Assembly (NCBI GenBank): GCA_958295845.1
Contig: OY282376.1
Span: forward strand, 2,679,022 to 2,743,021
Source: Caldilineaceae bacterium
GTDB lineage: Bacteria > Chloroflexota > Anaerolineae > Caldilineales > Caldilineaceae
Direction: 5' to 3'
DNA: 64,000 nt
The notes beneath the pieces were generated by a model, which saw only the letters and a program-made list of their open reading frames with translations, was not told the origin of the DNA and ran no database searches. A program made the position numbers and the translations under genes. The stretch's first letter is position 1. Each line of letters begins with the position of its first letter. Below are positions 41,872-49,352 of this stretch, piece after piece.

Positions 41872-42210
41872 TTCGTTTTCTCCTCAAACTGTGGTTGGCC
41901 ATACCAAACGTAGAAAATAGGGAGAATTGCAAACTCTAATCGGGCAGAATGTCAACCGGCATATGACTGCTTCCTTTTCGATTTTCGATACTCGCGTTTT
42001 CGAGTGAGTTTATCATCTGCACTGGAGAGCGCCAAACGTCTCAAAAAATCCCATAATTGTCGAATAACCGCTCCTGTCAAAAGCCCTTTAGGGGCACTTT
42101 AGCAAAGTAAGTTCTTGATGTATGATTCGGTCAGAAGGTGGGTTGGAATCACTGGTGGCCTGCCAATGGAGCAGCAGGCCACTCGTTTAACCGAAAGGAA
42201 CGGAACTACC
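41872..42210. other. Divergent intergenic region, promoters expected
   Basis: Lies between the minus-strand binding-protein gene and the plus-strand PhyH-like gene. GCCCTTTAGGGGC near 42083 can form a small hairpin. No clear promoter pair was identified, and no gene. Confidence 0.4.
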
Positions 42211-43104
42211 ATGACGACCAACAGGCAGAACGCCAAAAATACACCCTACATCTTTGCCCATAGCCTCGGCCAGCAACTTGATATGAGTATGCAGGAATTC
42301 CCTTCCGCAAACGCTGACGGACTACCGGTCGTGAACCTGACGCAGGAACAGAAATACCTCTTCGACGCGCGTGGCTGGCTTCTCATTCCGGGCGTTCTGT
42401 CCGAAGACGAGGCGGCTGAGATGCGCGATTTCGGTCTGCGGCTTCAGCATGAACCCGAGTCCGTTCCTGAGAAAGAGAGATCTACGCTTGGCGGGCCGCT
42501 GCAGAAACTGGCCGATCATCCTGTAGTCGTCGGCTTTATGAACGAATTCGTCGCCTTCCCGCCTCTCTCGCGACAGAACTGTTACGGGTTCCGCTTGGAG
42601 TCCTCTCACCTGTTCTACCGAGAAGCTGGCGAAGGTAAGTTCGGGCCTCACAACGGCAGCGGCTTCTTTCGCTTTCCCGGAGACACGCATTTTTACCACA
42701 GTGTTCCCGGCAAGTCGCACGCAGGGCTCACTCGAGTAGTCTGGGAACTGAACCCGGTCCGCGAGGGCGACGGCACGCTCCTGGTGACCGGCAGCCACAA
42801 GACCGCCTATCCCGCTCCCGACTCGATTCATGACCAGCACTCGCCGATCTGGGACGATTACACATGTCCTGCCGGTTCGGTTCTCTTTTTCACCGAGTCG
42901 CTGACCCATAGTGCCCGACCGTGGACCAATCGCGAGACGCCGCGGGTGGCGATATTCAGTTGCTATAATACGGTGGACAGCAAGTGGCACGACTGGGATC
43001 CGAATCCCGAACTTGTGGCCTCGATGCCGCCACTTCGCCAAACTCTCTTCCGCCCTGTGCGCGCAGCAAACAACCTGAGCGACGGTTCGCACTATGGTGT
43101 GTAG
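42211..43104 (+). CDS. PhyH-like protein with HxG in place of HxD
   Basis: 297 residues from the ATG at 42211; AAAGGAA lies about 12 bases upstream. Earlier ATGs at 42115 and 42166 add a tail without PhyH features. The fold is recognisable: DARGWLLIPGVLSEDEAAEM at the start, VVWELNPVREGDGTLLVTGSH in the core, and a distal H233 with R241/R245. The first iron motif reads PHNGSG (H147-N-G149), lacking the usual carboxylate. A HxG or HxA motif marks Fe/2-oxoglutarate halogenases such as SyrB2, but many uncharacterised PhyH relatives also have HGG or HNG, so halogenation is only a possibility. A bicupin gene follows. Confidence 0.82.
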   Translation: MTTNRQNAKNTPYIFAHSLGQQLDMSMQEFPSANADGLPVVNLTQEQKYLFDARGWLLIPGVLSEDEAAEMRDFGLRLQHEPESVPEKERSTLGGPLQKLADHPVVVGFMNEFVAFPPLSRQNCYGFRLESSHLFYREAGEGKFGPHNGSGFFRFPGDTHFYHSVPGKSHAGLTRVVWELNPVREGDGTLLVTGSHKTAYPAPDSIHDQHSPIWDDYTCPAGSVLFFTESLTHSARPWTNRETPRVAIFSCYNTVDSKWHDWDPNPELVASMPPLRQTLFRPVRAANNLSDGSHYGV

Positions 43105-43256
43105 TCGAAGCATTCTTGCTCTCCTCGACTTCAGCGGACCAAATGCCGGGCAAACAGTCCCTTCCTAGGGGCAGACAAAGACCGCGCCCAGAATTCGAAG
43201 CACCAAGTTCCTAGTCGTGGGCATGCGCCCACATCAAGAGCAGCTGGAGATGAAAC

Positions 43257-43988
43257 ATGGCAACTCTGCTATCTGCAAGAAAGGCGGCCACTTTTCAGAT
43301 GGGCAAGGGCGATTCCCGAAACCTTGTCGGGCCGTCCACAGGCGCAAACGACATTACATTGAACTATTCGATTTTCCAGGCAGGCGAGGAGTTTCCTCAA
43401 CACTTTCACGAGGATTCTGCCGACATTTTCATTGTACTCGAGGGAGGTGTGTCTGTACGACAAGGGGATGCCTACACTCCAATAAGTGCAGGCCAATTCG
43501 CTTACGTTCCGTCTCCAGAAGTTCATGGCACAGTCAATACCAGCGGTGCCGAAGCGACTCTCATAAGCTTCCAGGCACCTCCAGACTTTGCGCTGTACCG
43601 TGGAGAGCGTGACCCTTCTCAAACCGGTAAGACTCCGCGCCCGCCGGAAAATCACAAGACCACTGTCCGCATCGACCAGCTTGCGTCTGGAGAATTCTCG
43701 GTGCGCGGCGAGACGCAAGCGTGGCAGCCCGCTTCACCTGTCAATGGGACGCCGGAAATGCGGCTCGACTTCTATGAACTTGAGGAAGGGGGAAAGGTAG
43801 AGGCGCCTGCATCTTCAGACAAAGAAGCAGTCTGGTTTGTTTGGGACGGGGAAGTAACAATCAGATCCGCCGGTGACACCTTTCAAGCAGGCCGCCACGA
43901 TGGTGCGTTCATACCCCCCGGCGAGGCCCAAGTAGTCCGCAACGACCACAACGAACCAGCCCGCCTAATTCGCTGCCAGGCCGTCTGA
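43257..43988 (+). CDS. Bicupin protein
   Basis: 243 residues, with GGAG upstream of the ATG. Two cupin domains are seen. The first (about residues 30-100) has the metal motif in FPQHFHEDSADIFIVLEGG and the second cupin motif SPEVHGTVN. The second (about 165-240) has DKEAVWFVWDGEVTIRSAG and FIPPGEAQVV but lacks the histidines, so it probably does not bind metal. Function is unknown; cupins include dioxygenases, isomerases and sugar-binding proteins. It lies 152 bases after the PhyH-like gene on the same strand. Confidence 0.82.
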   Translation: MATLLSARKAATFQMGKGDSRNLVGPSTGANDITLNYSIFQAGEEFPQHFHEDSADIFIVLEGGVSVRQGDAYTPISAGQFAYVPSPEVHGTVNTSGAEATLISFQAPPDFALYRGERDPSQTGKTPRPPENHKTTVRIDQLASGEFSVRGETQAWQPASPVNGTPEMRLDFYELEEGGKVEAPASSDKEAVWFVWDGEVTIRSAGDTFQAGRHDGAFIPPGEAQVVRNDHNEPARLIRCQAV

Positions 43989-44092
43989 CACTCGAATTCT
44001 ACTATTGACAGACCTGCCTCACCCGCGAAGAAAACGGAGTTCGACATGGCGAGTATTTCTTCTTCGTAGGTGAGCAAGTATTCGAAATCCTG

Positions 44093-45199
44093 TCAGATTG
44101 CCACTGCAGTCGAAACTGAGGCTTCACGTACCTCTTCAGCGCTCACTTCCCGGCCCAACTGATTAGACAGGTAAATGCCTTCCGAAATGAGCATGCAGTT
44201 CAGCGCAATTTCCGCCGTCGGCAGCAATTCAACCCTACCTTCAACCGCCGCGATCCAGTGCTGCTGGGTGCCGTCGTAAATGTCTCCCTGCTCTCGGACG
44301 TTGTGCAGACGAAAGTCGAACATTCGTAAGTCGGCCGATGAGTCCAAGTCCAGATCGCCGGCGCTGTGGAAGAATCCAAAGGGATCGAGGTGCACGCCGC
44401 CCTCGTTGCCGACGACGTAGGATCCCTCGAAAGCGTCCAGGTGGACTGCCCAAGCTTCGATGATGTCCAACGTGATGTTGTCCGCCATCCGTACAAAGCC
44501 CAACCCCAACTCCTCCACATTGTAGTTGCTGCGTTCACGCCTCGCAGCATCCATGGCAATTTCCTGGTAGGTTTTGCCGGAGATGCGTAGCACGTCAGGA
44601 TTGCCCAGTAAGTAGAGCACAGTGGAAATATGATAGACGCCCATATCGTAGAGCGCGCCGCCGCTGGCGGTATCTTTGTTCACGAATAAGGGCGAGCCGT
44701 AACCGTCCACAAAGGGACGGCCCCGCCGTCGGTAACCCGTTGAGCGGGCATGATACAGCTTGCCAAGGTAACCGCCGTCAATCAGCGATTTAGCCGCTTT
44801 CGTCTCGTTGATGAAGTATTCGCGGTTCTGAATACTAAGCATCAGGCCGCACTCCTTCGCCGTCGCCAACATCTTCTCTGCGTCGATATACGCGCCGGCC
44901 ATCGGCTTCTCGCAGAATACATGCTTGCCTGCCTCAAGCGCCGCCACAGTCGCCGCGGCGTGAAAGTTGTTGTGAAGGCAGACATCGACTGCTACGATGT
45001 CGTCCCGAGCCAGCAACTGCCTGAAATCCGTGTAAATGTCGGCGATGCCGTTTTCTGCCGCTACCCTCTGGGCCTCGGCCTCGTTAATATCGGAAATCGC
45101 CGCGATCTCAACGTGCGGCATACCCATATAAGTGTGAACGTGGCCCTTTCCTATCTGGCCAACGCCGATAATTCCGATTCGAGTCTTTTCTTCTGTCAT
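44093..45199 (-). CDS. Gfo/Idh/MocA family oxidoreductase
   Basis: 368 residues. The N-terminal Rossmann fold has [19 protein letters not shown] for NAD(P), then [14 protein letters not shown]; the catalytic-region EKPMAG follows. The C-terminal domain has VDLHLDP-like strands and ends with [20 protein letters not shown], common in inositol or sugar dehydrogenases. It oxidises a sugar or cyclitol hydroxyl. It lies 99 bases after a sugar-epimerase-like gene on the same strand, and the two probably act in one pathway. Confidence 0.9.
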   Translation of the reverse strand: MTEEKTRIGIIGVGQIGKGHVHTYMGMPHVEIAAISDINEAEAQRVAAENGIADIYTDFRQLLARDDIVAVDVCLHNNFHAAATVAALEAGKHVFCEKPMAGAYIDAEKMLATAKECGLMLSIQNREYFINETKAAKSLIDGGYLGKLYHARSTGYRRRGRPFVDGYGSPLFVNKDTASGGALYDMGVYHISTVLYLLGNPDVLRISGKTYQEIAMDAARRERSNYNVEELGLGFVRMADNITLDIIEAWAVHLDAFEGSYVVGNEGGVHLDPFGFFHSAGDLDLDSSADLRMFDFRLHNVREQGDIYDGTQQHWIAAVEGRVELLPTAEIALNCMLISEGIYLSNQLGREVSAEEVREASVSTAVAI

Positions 45200-45298
45200 T
45201 GTGCGATTCTCTTGGCTAAGGTGACTGAATGTAGGTTTATAGAGTATTCCCAGTTGGCTGAAGTCGCCGAAATCTCGGAGCCCTCTGCACTCTGTTTC

Positions 45299-46081
45299 TT
45301 ACCCGTCCAGCGCTCGGCGTATCAGATCTCTTGTCTTGACCGCAGCGCCTTCCTCGTCTCCATCCGCAGGGGTTGATTCTATACCCCAGACCCCGTCATA
45401 GTCGTTCTCCCGCAGGATCGAAAGCGCTTTGTGAAGATCGACCGATGGATCATTGCCCTGGCTGTCGAAAGAGAATGTCTTAAAATGGGTGAGGCGGGCG
45501 TAGCGTGCGCACATCTGCCAGGCTCTTTCCTGCATTCCCTCGGCCCAGTTATTCGTGTCGAACAGCAGCCCCAGTCCTTCAACTTCCTCAAGCAGGCGCA
45601 CTGTGTTCTCCGGATACTTGGTCGGGCCCCAGTGGTTCTCCACCACGATCTCCACTCCCGCTGCCTGCGCCCTGGGTATGAGGTCATTGTAGCCGTCGAC
45701 TATGATTCCGAAAATTTCGTCGGTCAACTCCTCAGGCCCGCCGGTGTCAATGCGCATCTGCGAAGCGTTTAGAGACGCTGCAACGTCCAGCCAGCGATAA
45801 GCCATTTCCCGACACTCTAAACGTTCGGCCGCCGTTTTCTCGTAGATATGACCGCCGTCCACCGCAATGCAACCATAGGGCAGTCCTGCATCCTCTGCCA
45901 TTCTCTTGGCGTCAGCCAGCCAACTCCTATCGTCCAGGGCCGGCTCAACGTGTTTCATCCACGGGTCCAACTGGGAAAAACCATGGATCCGGTTGAATTC
46001 TACATATGCGCGATAGTCCATTTCGCCGCTCTCGAATGAACGGCGAAAGCTATATGAACAGATGCTGAACTTGGGAGTCAT
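45299..46081 (-). CDS. Sugar phosphate isomerase/epimerase family protein (xylose-isomerase-like TIM barrel)
   Basis: 260 residues; GGAG lies upstream of the ATG. The family pattern is clear: an opening CSYSFRR segment, a beta strand with YGCIAVDGGHIY, then GVEIVVENHWGPTK with the metal-binding Glu, LLFDTNNW with the Asp, a HFKTFSFD strand with the His, and a final GVWGIESTP with the Glu. These four are the expected metal ligands of the AP-endonuclease-2/epimerase superfamily. It is a likely sugar or inositol isomerase/epimerase partner of the next gene (Gfo/Idh/MocA). Confidence 0.88.
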   Translation of the reverse strand: MTPKFSICSYSFRRSFESGEMDYRAYVEFNRIHGFSQLDPWMKHVEPALDDRSWLADAKRMAEDAGLPYGCIAVDGGHIYEKTAAERLECREMAYRWLDVAASLNASQMRIDTGGPEELTDEIFGIIVDGYNDLIPRAQAAGVEIVVENHWGPTKYPENTVRLLEEVEGLGLLFDTNNWAEGMQERAWQMCARYARLTHFKTFSFDSQGNDPSVDLHKALSILRENDYDGVWGIESTPADGDEEGAAVKTRDLIRRALDG

Positions 46082-46203
46082 GGTATTCTATCTCCATATT
46101 TCTGAGGAATCGCGTATCGAGCCGCCATTCCGTTTTCACGCGGGAACATCTCCAGTGGGCACTACTCAAACTTTGCCTGCTAATGAGTCCGCTTTGGTCC
46201 CTC

Positions 46204-47058
46204 TCACAAAGCCGAGCGAAATCCTCTTGACAGGCGTAATTCGATTTGGGTTTGAAACGTAGAGAAAATAATCGTAATAATCCAATAGAAAACAGCAGCG
46301 ATCAGTAAGGCTTCCAGACTGCGAAAATTGGCCCTGCCTTGTTTCTGTGCCCTCCACAAAAGCTCCCATACGAATCCCGTCACAGAGATAAGCGAAGTGT
46401 CCTTCAGCATGGCAATGAATTGGTTGCCGATGGGGGGGATGACCAACCGTAGAGCCTGTGGAAGGACGATGAACCGCATGATCTGAAAATGGGTCATGCC
46501 CATTGACTCTGCCGCTTCCCGCTGGCCGGCGTCTACCGACTGAATGCCTGCGCGCATGATCTCGGTCATATAAGCGCCGTAGTTCAACCCCAGCGCCAGC
46601 ACCCCCGCCGACAAGCCTGACAACCGAATGCCCAATTGCGGCAAAGCCAGGAAAAAGAAAACGACCTGCAGAAGCAGGGGGGTGCCCCTGATCAGAGAAA
46701 TGTAGAAGGTCGCCAGCGCGTATGCTGGGGGTGATTTTGACAGTCGTCCAAAAGCGCCCAAGAGCGAGAGTACGGTCGCCAGAAGGATTGACAGAACCGA
46801 TAGCAGAATTGTCAGCCAGACACCGTTGAATATAAAGAACCAATGGCTGCGAATGAAGGCCCAGTCCAGGGAAATTGTCGTGAATTTCAGACCGGCGACC
46901 GTAAACTGGGACCCGCTGAACGCGTAAGCAAGGGCCAGTAACAAGACCGCGTAGGAAACGCGCACGCCCAAGGTAAAGCGAAGGGCGTCACGTTGCTGTG
47001 ACGCCAGAATCTGCTCAGCCTGTGCTGCAAACCTGTCTTCTGTGGGTGCAGCCGACAT
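46204..47058 (-). CDS. Amino-acid ABC transporter permease (HisM/GlnP type)
   Basis: 284 residues, with GGAAGG upstream of the ATG. The permease domain includes GVWLTILLSVLSILLATVLS, then FYISLIRGTPLLLQVVFFF, and the ATPase-contact loop SVDAGQREAAESMGMTHFQ with LPQALRLVIPP. It serves the binding protein encoded just upstream. No ATP-binding gene follows; instead the strand continues into an epimerase and an oxidoreductase. The ATPase of the 13658-18171 system is one possible partner. Confidence 0.88.
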   Translation of the reverse strand: MSAAPTEDRFAAQAEQILASQQRDALRFTLGVRVSYAVLLLALAYAFSGSQFTVAGLKFTTISLDWAFIRSHWFFIFNGVWLTILLSVLSILLATVLSLLGAFGRLSKSPPAYALATFYISLIRGTPLLLQVVFFFLALPQLGIRLSGLSAGVLALGLNYGAYMTEIMRAGIQSVDAGQREAAESMGMTHFQIMRFIVLPQALRLVIPPIGNQFIAMLKDTSLISVTGFVWELLWRAQKQGRANFRSLEALLIAAVFYWIITIIFSTFQTQIELRLSRGFRSAL

Positions 47059-47149
47059 ATCGCCTTCCGTGACAAACGACTGCGCTCCCAGCTCTGCCCA
47101 GCAGAGGCTGCCTCAGGGCCGCAGTTCTGACCGTTGATCCTGCTCTCGC

Positions 47150-48043
47150 CTATTTGGTTGGATCAGTTGTCAGATCCTCTCCAAACCATTCCATCGACAG
47201 GCCGCTCAGCGTGCCGTCTTCATGCATATCAGCGATTATCCCGCTAACCTTTTCTACCAGGCTTGTTACTTCACGGGACGCGCTTTTGTCGAATGCCACA
47301 GCAAGATTCTCCGAGAAGACCGGCGTTCCAACTTTGTGGACCGGCACCCCTTGGGCGATGGCCGCTTCTACTACTGTATTCGAAGTCAGGAAAGCTTGAA
47401 ACTCGTGGCGGCCTGCTTGAATCTGCTGTGCACAATCGTTGTCGGTCGAAAGGGGGATAATGGAAACATCGGCGGGCGGCCCGTCAACGTAGAAGCTGGC
47501 GGCAGGCAACCCCAGTCCTTCCATATCACCCATCAACCAACTTTCATATGTGGTAGAGGCCCCCACGCAGACCGTCGCGCCGTTCAGATCGTCCAAAGTC
47601 TCTATCCCGGAGCCGTTCACCGCGGCAAACTGCGCCGGTGTATAATAGTATGAGGGAGAAGCGAAGTCGAGGATCTCTTGCCGCGCCGTCGTGATGGTCA
47701 TAGAACCGACGCTCATATCCCACTGGCCCCCCCATTTCCCGGCCGTAATCAAGTCCCAATCGGGCGTGACGAACTCCACTTCAACGCCGAGCCGCTTGGC
47801 AATCTCCTGGGCTACGTCTACGTCGAAGCCCACGAAGTTGCCACTCTCATCCAGGAAACTCTGGGGGGCATAGTTGGGGTCCGTGGAAATACGGATGGTG
47901 CCGCGGGAGGTGATTTCTCCGAGCAGGTCGTCCATAGCTTCGGTTGCGCCTTCACTAGAAGGAGCGCCTTGTGGCGCAACTGGCGCCACGCACGCGCCCG
48001 TTAACAAGACCAACATAAGCAGTACTGACAGTAATCGTTTCAT
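47150..48043 (-). CDS. Amino-acid-type ABC transporter substrate-binding lipoprotein, family 3
   Basis: 297 residues from the ATG at 48043, chosen because GGAGGA is 4-9 bases upstream; the longer frame adds 19 residues without signal. Lipobox LTGAC gives Cys18. The mature protein is a family-3 binding protein: GTIRISTDPNYAPQSFLD, FVGFDVDVAQEIAKRLG, VEFVTPDWDLITAGKWGG, AAVNGSGIETLDDLNGATV. The ligand is presumed to be an amino acid or a small polar solute. Its co-occurrence with sugar enzymes suggests an unusual amino sugar or cyclitol derivative as possible cargo (inference). Confidence 0.88.
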   Translation of the reverse strand: MKRLLSVLLMLVLLTGACVAPVAPQGAPSSEGATEAMDDLLGEITSRGTIRISTDPNYAPQSFLDESGNFVGFDVDVAQEIAKRLGVEVEFVTPDWDLITAGKWGGQWDMSVGSMTITTARQEILDFASPSYYYTPAQFAAVNGSGIETLDDLNGATVCVGASTTYESWLMGDMEGLGLPAASFYVDGPPADVSIIPLSTDNDCAQQIQAGRHEFQAFLTSNTVVEAAIAQGVPVHKVGTPVFSENLAVAFDKSASREVTSLVEKVSGIIADMHEDGTLSGLSMEWFGEDLTTDPTK

Positions 48044-48087
48044 TGTTCCTCCACTTACTGGTTCAGGTAGAATATGTCCAATGAAAG

Positions 48088-48103
48088 GGCATGGCACCAT
48101 GCC
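48088..48103. promoter_or_regulatory. Operator-like palindrome in a divergent intergenic region
   Basis: GGCATGG-CA-CCATGCC has perfect 7-bp arms. It lies 45 bases upstream of the binding-protein start (48043, minus) and about 64 before the chosen start of the plus-strand gene (48167), a natural site for a regulator. Confidence 0.4.
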
Positions 48104-48166
48104 AATATGATATTACAGGATGGAGCAGATCAGGGAATACGTGTCTCCACTCAGGAATGCAAGCCC

Positions 48167-49012
48167 ATGTCACCCACACTTTCAACTGCCGTATCTTCGC
48201 ACCCTTATCCCGAATATCAAGAGTGGTGGCCGATGGGGGAGTCCCTTCTGGCACTTATGGCAGACTCGATCTTAAGCCAGTGGCAACCCTTGGCTCCGTC
48301 TGAGAACAGTGTTTCCTCGATCCAGGAAACTGTCGACGAATACATTTCCTTAGTTTACGGTCGGCAAGCTCGACCTTGGCTAGCAGCAAGTTTTGCCGCT
48401 TCGACAGGTTTGGGCACAGTTCAATCAGGCGAGTTTGACGCGCTATCCTACGCATTCTTTCTTTCTGCTTACCGGAAACTTGCTTCACGGTTCAGCGGCG
48501 ATGACCTGAGTCGTGCGCGCCGTGAGTTCGCGGAAAGCGTAGGAGCGCGCTTCTTTTCCCATCTCTCAGAACATCTGGCCCTAGATCTGCCTCAGACTCT
48601 CAAAAATGGTGCTGATCTGGCGTTGGTGGAATCCGCCATACAATGCGTCGGTAAATTCCTCCTGGAAGAGGGGTATCTGCGCAGCCACTTCGCCTTCAGG
48701 CTCGATGTAAGTACATTGCGTGACAGCGACAGGATCGAGCAGGGAGCGGACGACTTCCTGTTGGCACTGGGTAACAGCGATACTGCCTATGCCCTGTATG
48801 AAATGGGTCACCCTGTGATCTTGCCATCGGCATCCTATCTCTACCAGATTGAGGGCGAAGCGCAACATCACTCTTCCCGAACGATAGAAGAACTGTTCGC
48901 CCGCGTAGGGTGCGACGCATGGGAGACCGACGATTTTGATCCCACGCATTACCCTGCCAGTCTGGTCGTGGAGCTCTGGCAGATCAGTAGGCGGAACCCC
49001 TCCATGCGGTAG
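48167..49012 (+). CDS. Hypothetical protein
   Basis: 281 residues from the ATG at 48167 (AGGA about 10 bases upstream). The open frame reaches back to 48074, but that would place the palindrome and the divergent promoter region inside the gene, so the later start is preferred. The product is soluble and mostly helical by eye, with WLAASFAASTGLGTV, YAFFLSAYRKLASRF, LRSHFAFRLDVSTLRDSD and GHPVILPSASYLYQIEGE. No family is recognised and no signal peptide is seen. It is divergent from the amino-acid transporter and lies upstream of tRNA-Glu. Confidence 0.6.
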   Translation: MSPTLSTAVSSHPYPEYQEWWPMGESLLALMADSILSQWQPLAPSENSVSSIQETVDEYISLVYGRQARPWLAASFAASTGLGTVQSGEFDALSYAFFLSAYRKLASRFSGDDLSRARREFAESVGARFFSHLSEHLALDLPQTLKNGADLALVESAIQCVGKFLLEEGYLRSHFAFRLDVSTLRDSDRIEQGADDFLLALGNSDTAYALYEMGHPVILPSASYLYQIEGEAQHHSSRTIEELFARVGCDAWETDDFDPTHYPASLVVELWQISRRNPSMR

Positions 49013-49108
49013 GCATCGAATGTCTTTCTCAAGAGTTTGGCATCTGATTGGCAGCGAAAATGTGTCCACTATTGTGCAAGATTTAACCGATCTTCAGGGC
49101 CGCGAGAT

Positions 49109-49138
49109 TTGACCACCAGGCACCTATGCTGGTAGACT
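49109..49138 (+). promoter_or_regulatory. Probable promoter of tRNA-Glu
   Basis: TTGACC (49109-49114) and TAGACT (49133-49138), 18 bases apart, end 24 bases before the tRNA 5' end. Confidence 0.5.
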
Positions 49139-49162
49139 TGCCCTCGTGCCAGCCTCCAGCAC

Positions 49163-49235
49163 GCCCCCATCGTCTAGAGGACTAGGACTCAGGCCTTTCA
49201 AGCCTGCAACAGGGGTTCGAATCCCCTTGGGGGTA
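49163..49235 (+). tRNA. tRNA-Glu (anticodon UUC)
   Basis: 73 bases fold as a cloverleaf: acceptor GCCCCCA with TGGGGGT (one G-U), D-arm TCGTCTAGAGGACTAGGA, anticodon stem CAGGC/GCCTG with loop CTTTCAA giving TTC, T-arm AGGGG-TTCGAAT-CCCCT, and discriminator A. The opening is typical of bacterial tRNA-Glu. CCA is not encoded. Confidence 0.95.
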
Positions 49236-49282
49236 CAGAAGAGCCGCCCGATTGGGCCGGTTGAATCAGTGCCTGCGGTTTC

Positions 49283-49337
49283 AAAAAAGCCCAATGTCAT
49301 AAGGTGGACTTCCACAAAATGACATCGGGTCTTTTTT
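49283..49337 (+). terminator. Terminator/attenuator between tRNA-Glu and purL
   Basis: A long imperfect hairpin: AAAAAAGCCC and ATGTCAT (ending 49300) pair with ATGACAT and GGGTCTTTTTT (49319-49337). The top is closed by GTGG-ACTT-CCAC. The T-run ends at 49337, 15 bases before the purL start at 49353. It would stop readthrough from the tRNA, or attenuate purL. Confidence 0.75.
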
Positions 49338-49352
49338 GTGCAGAGGAATGCT

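Noticed and set aside
42211-43104. Confident call as a halogenase
   Set aside because: The HxG motif alone is insufficient, because a widespread PhyH subfamily with HGG/HNG has no assigned halogenating activity.
42322-43113. 263-residue minus-strand frame
   Set aside because: Antisense of the PhyH-like gene; no motifs, no ribosome site.
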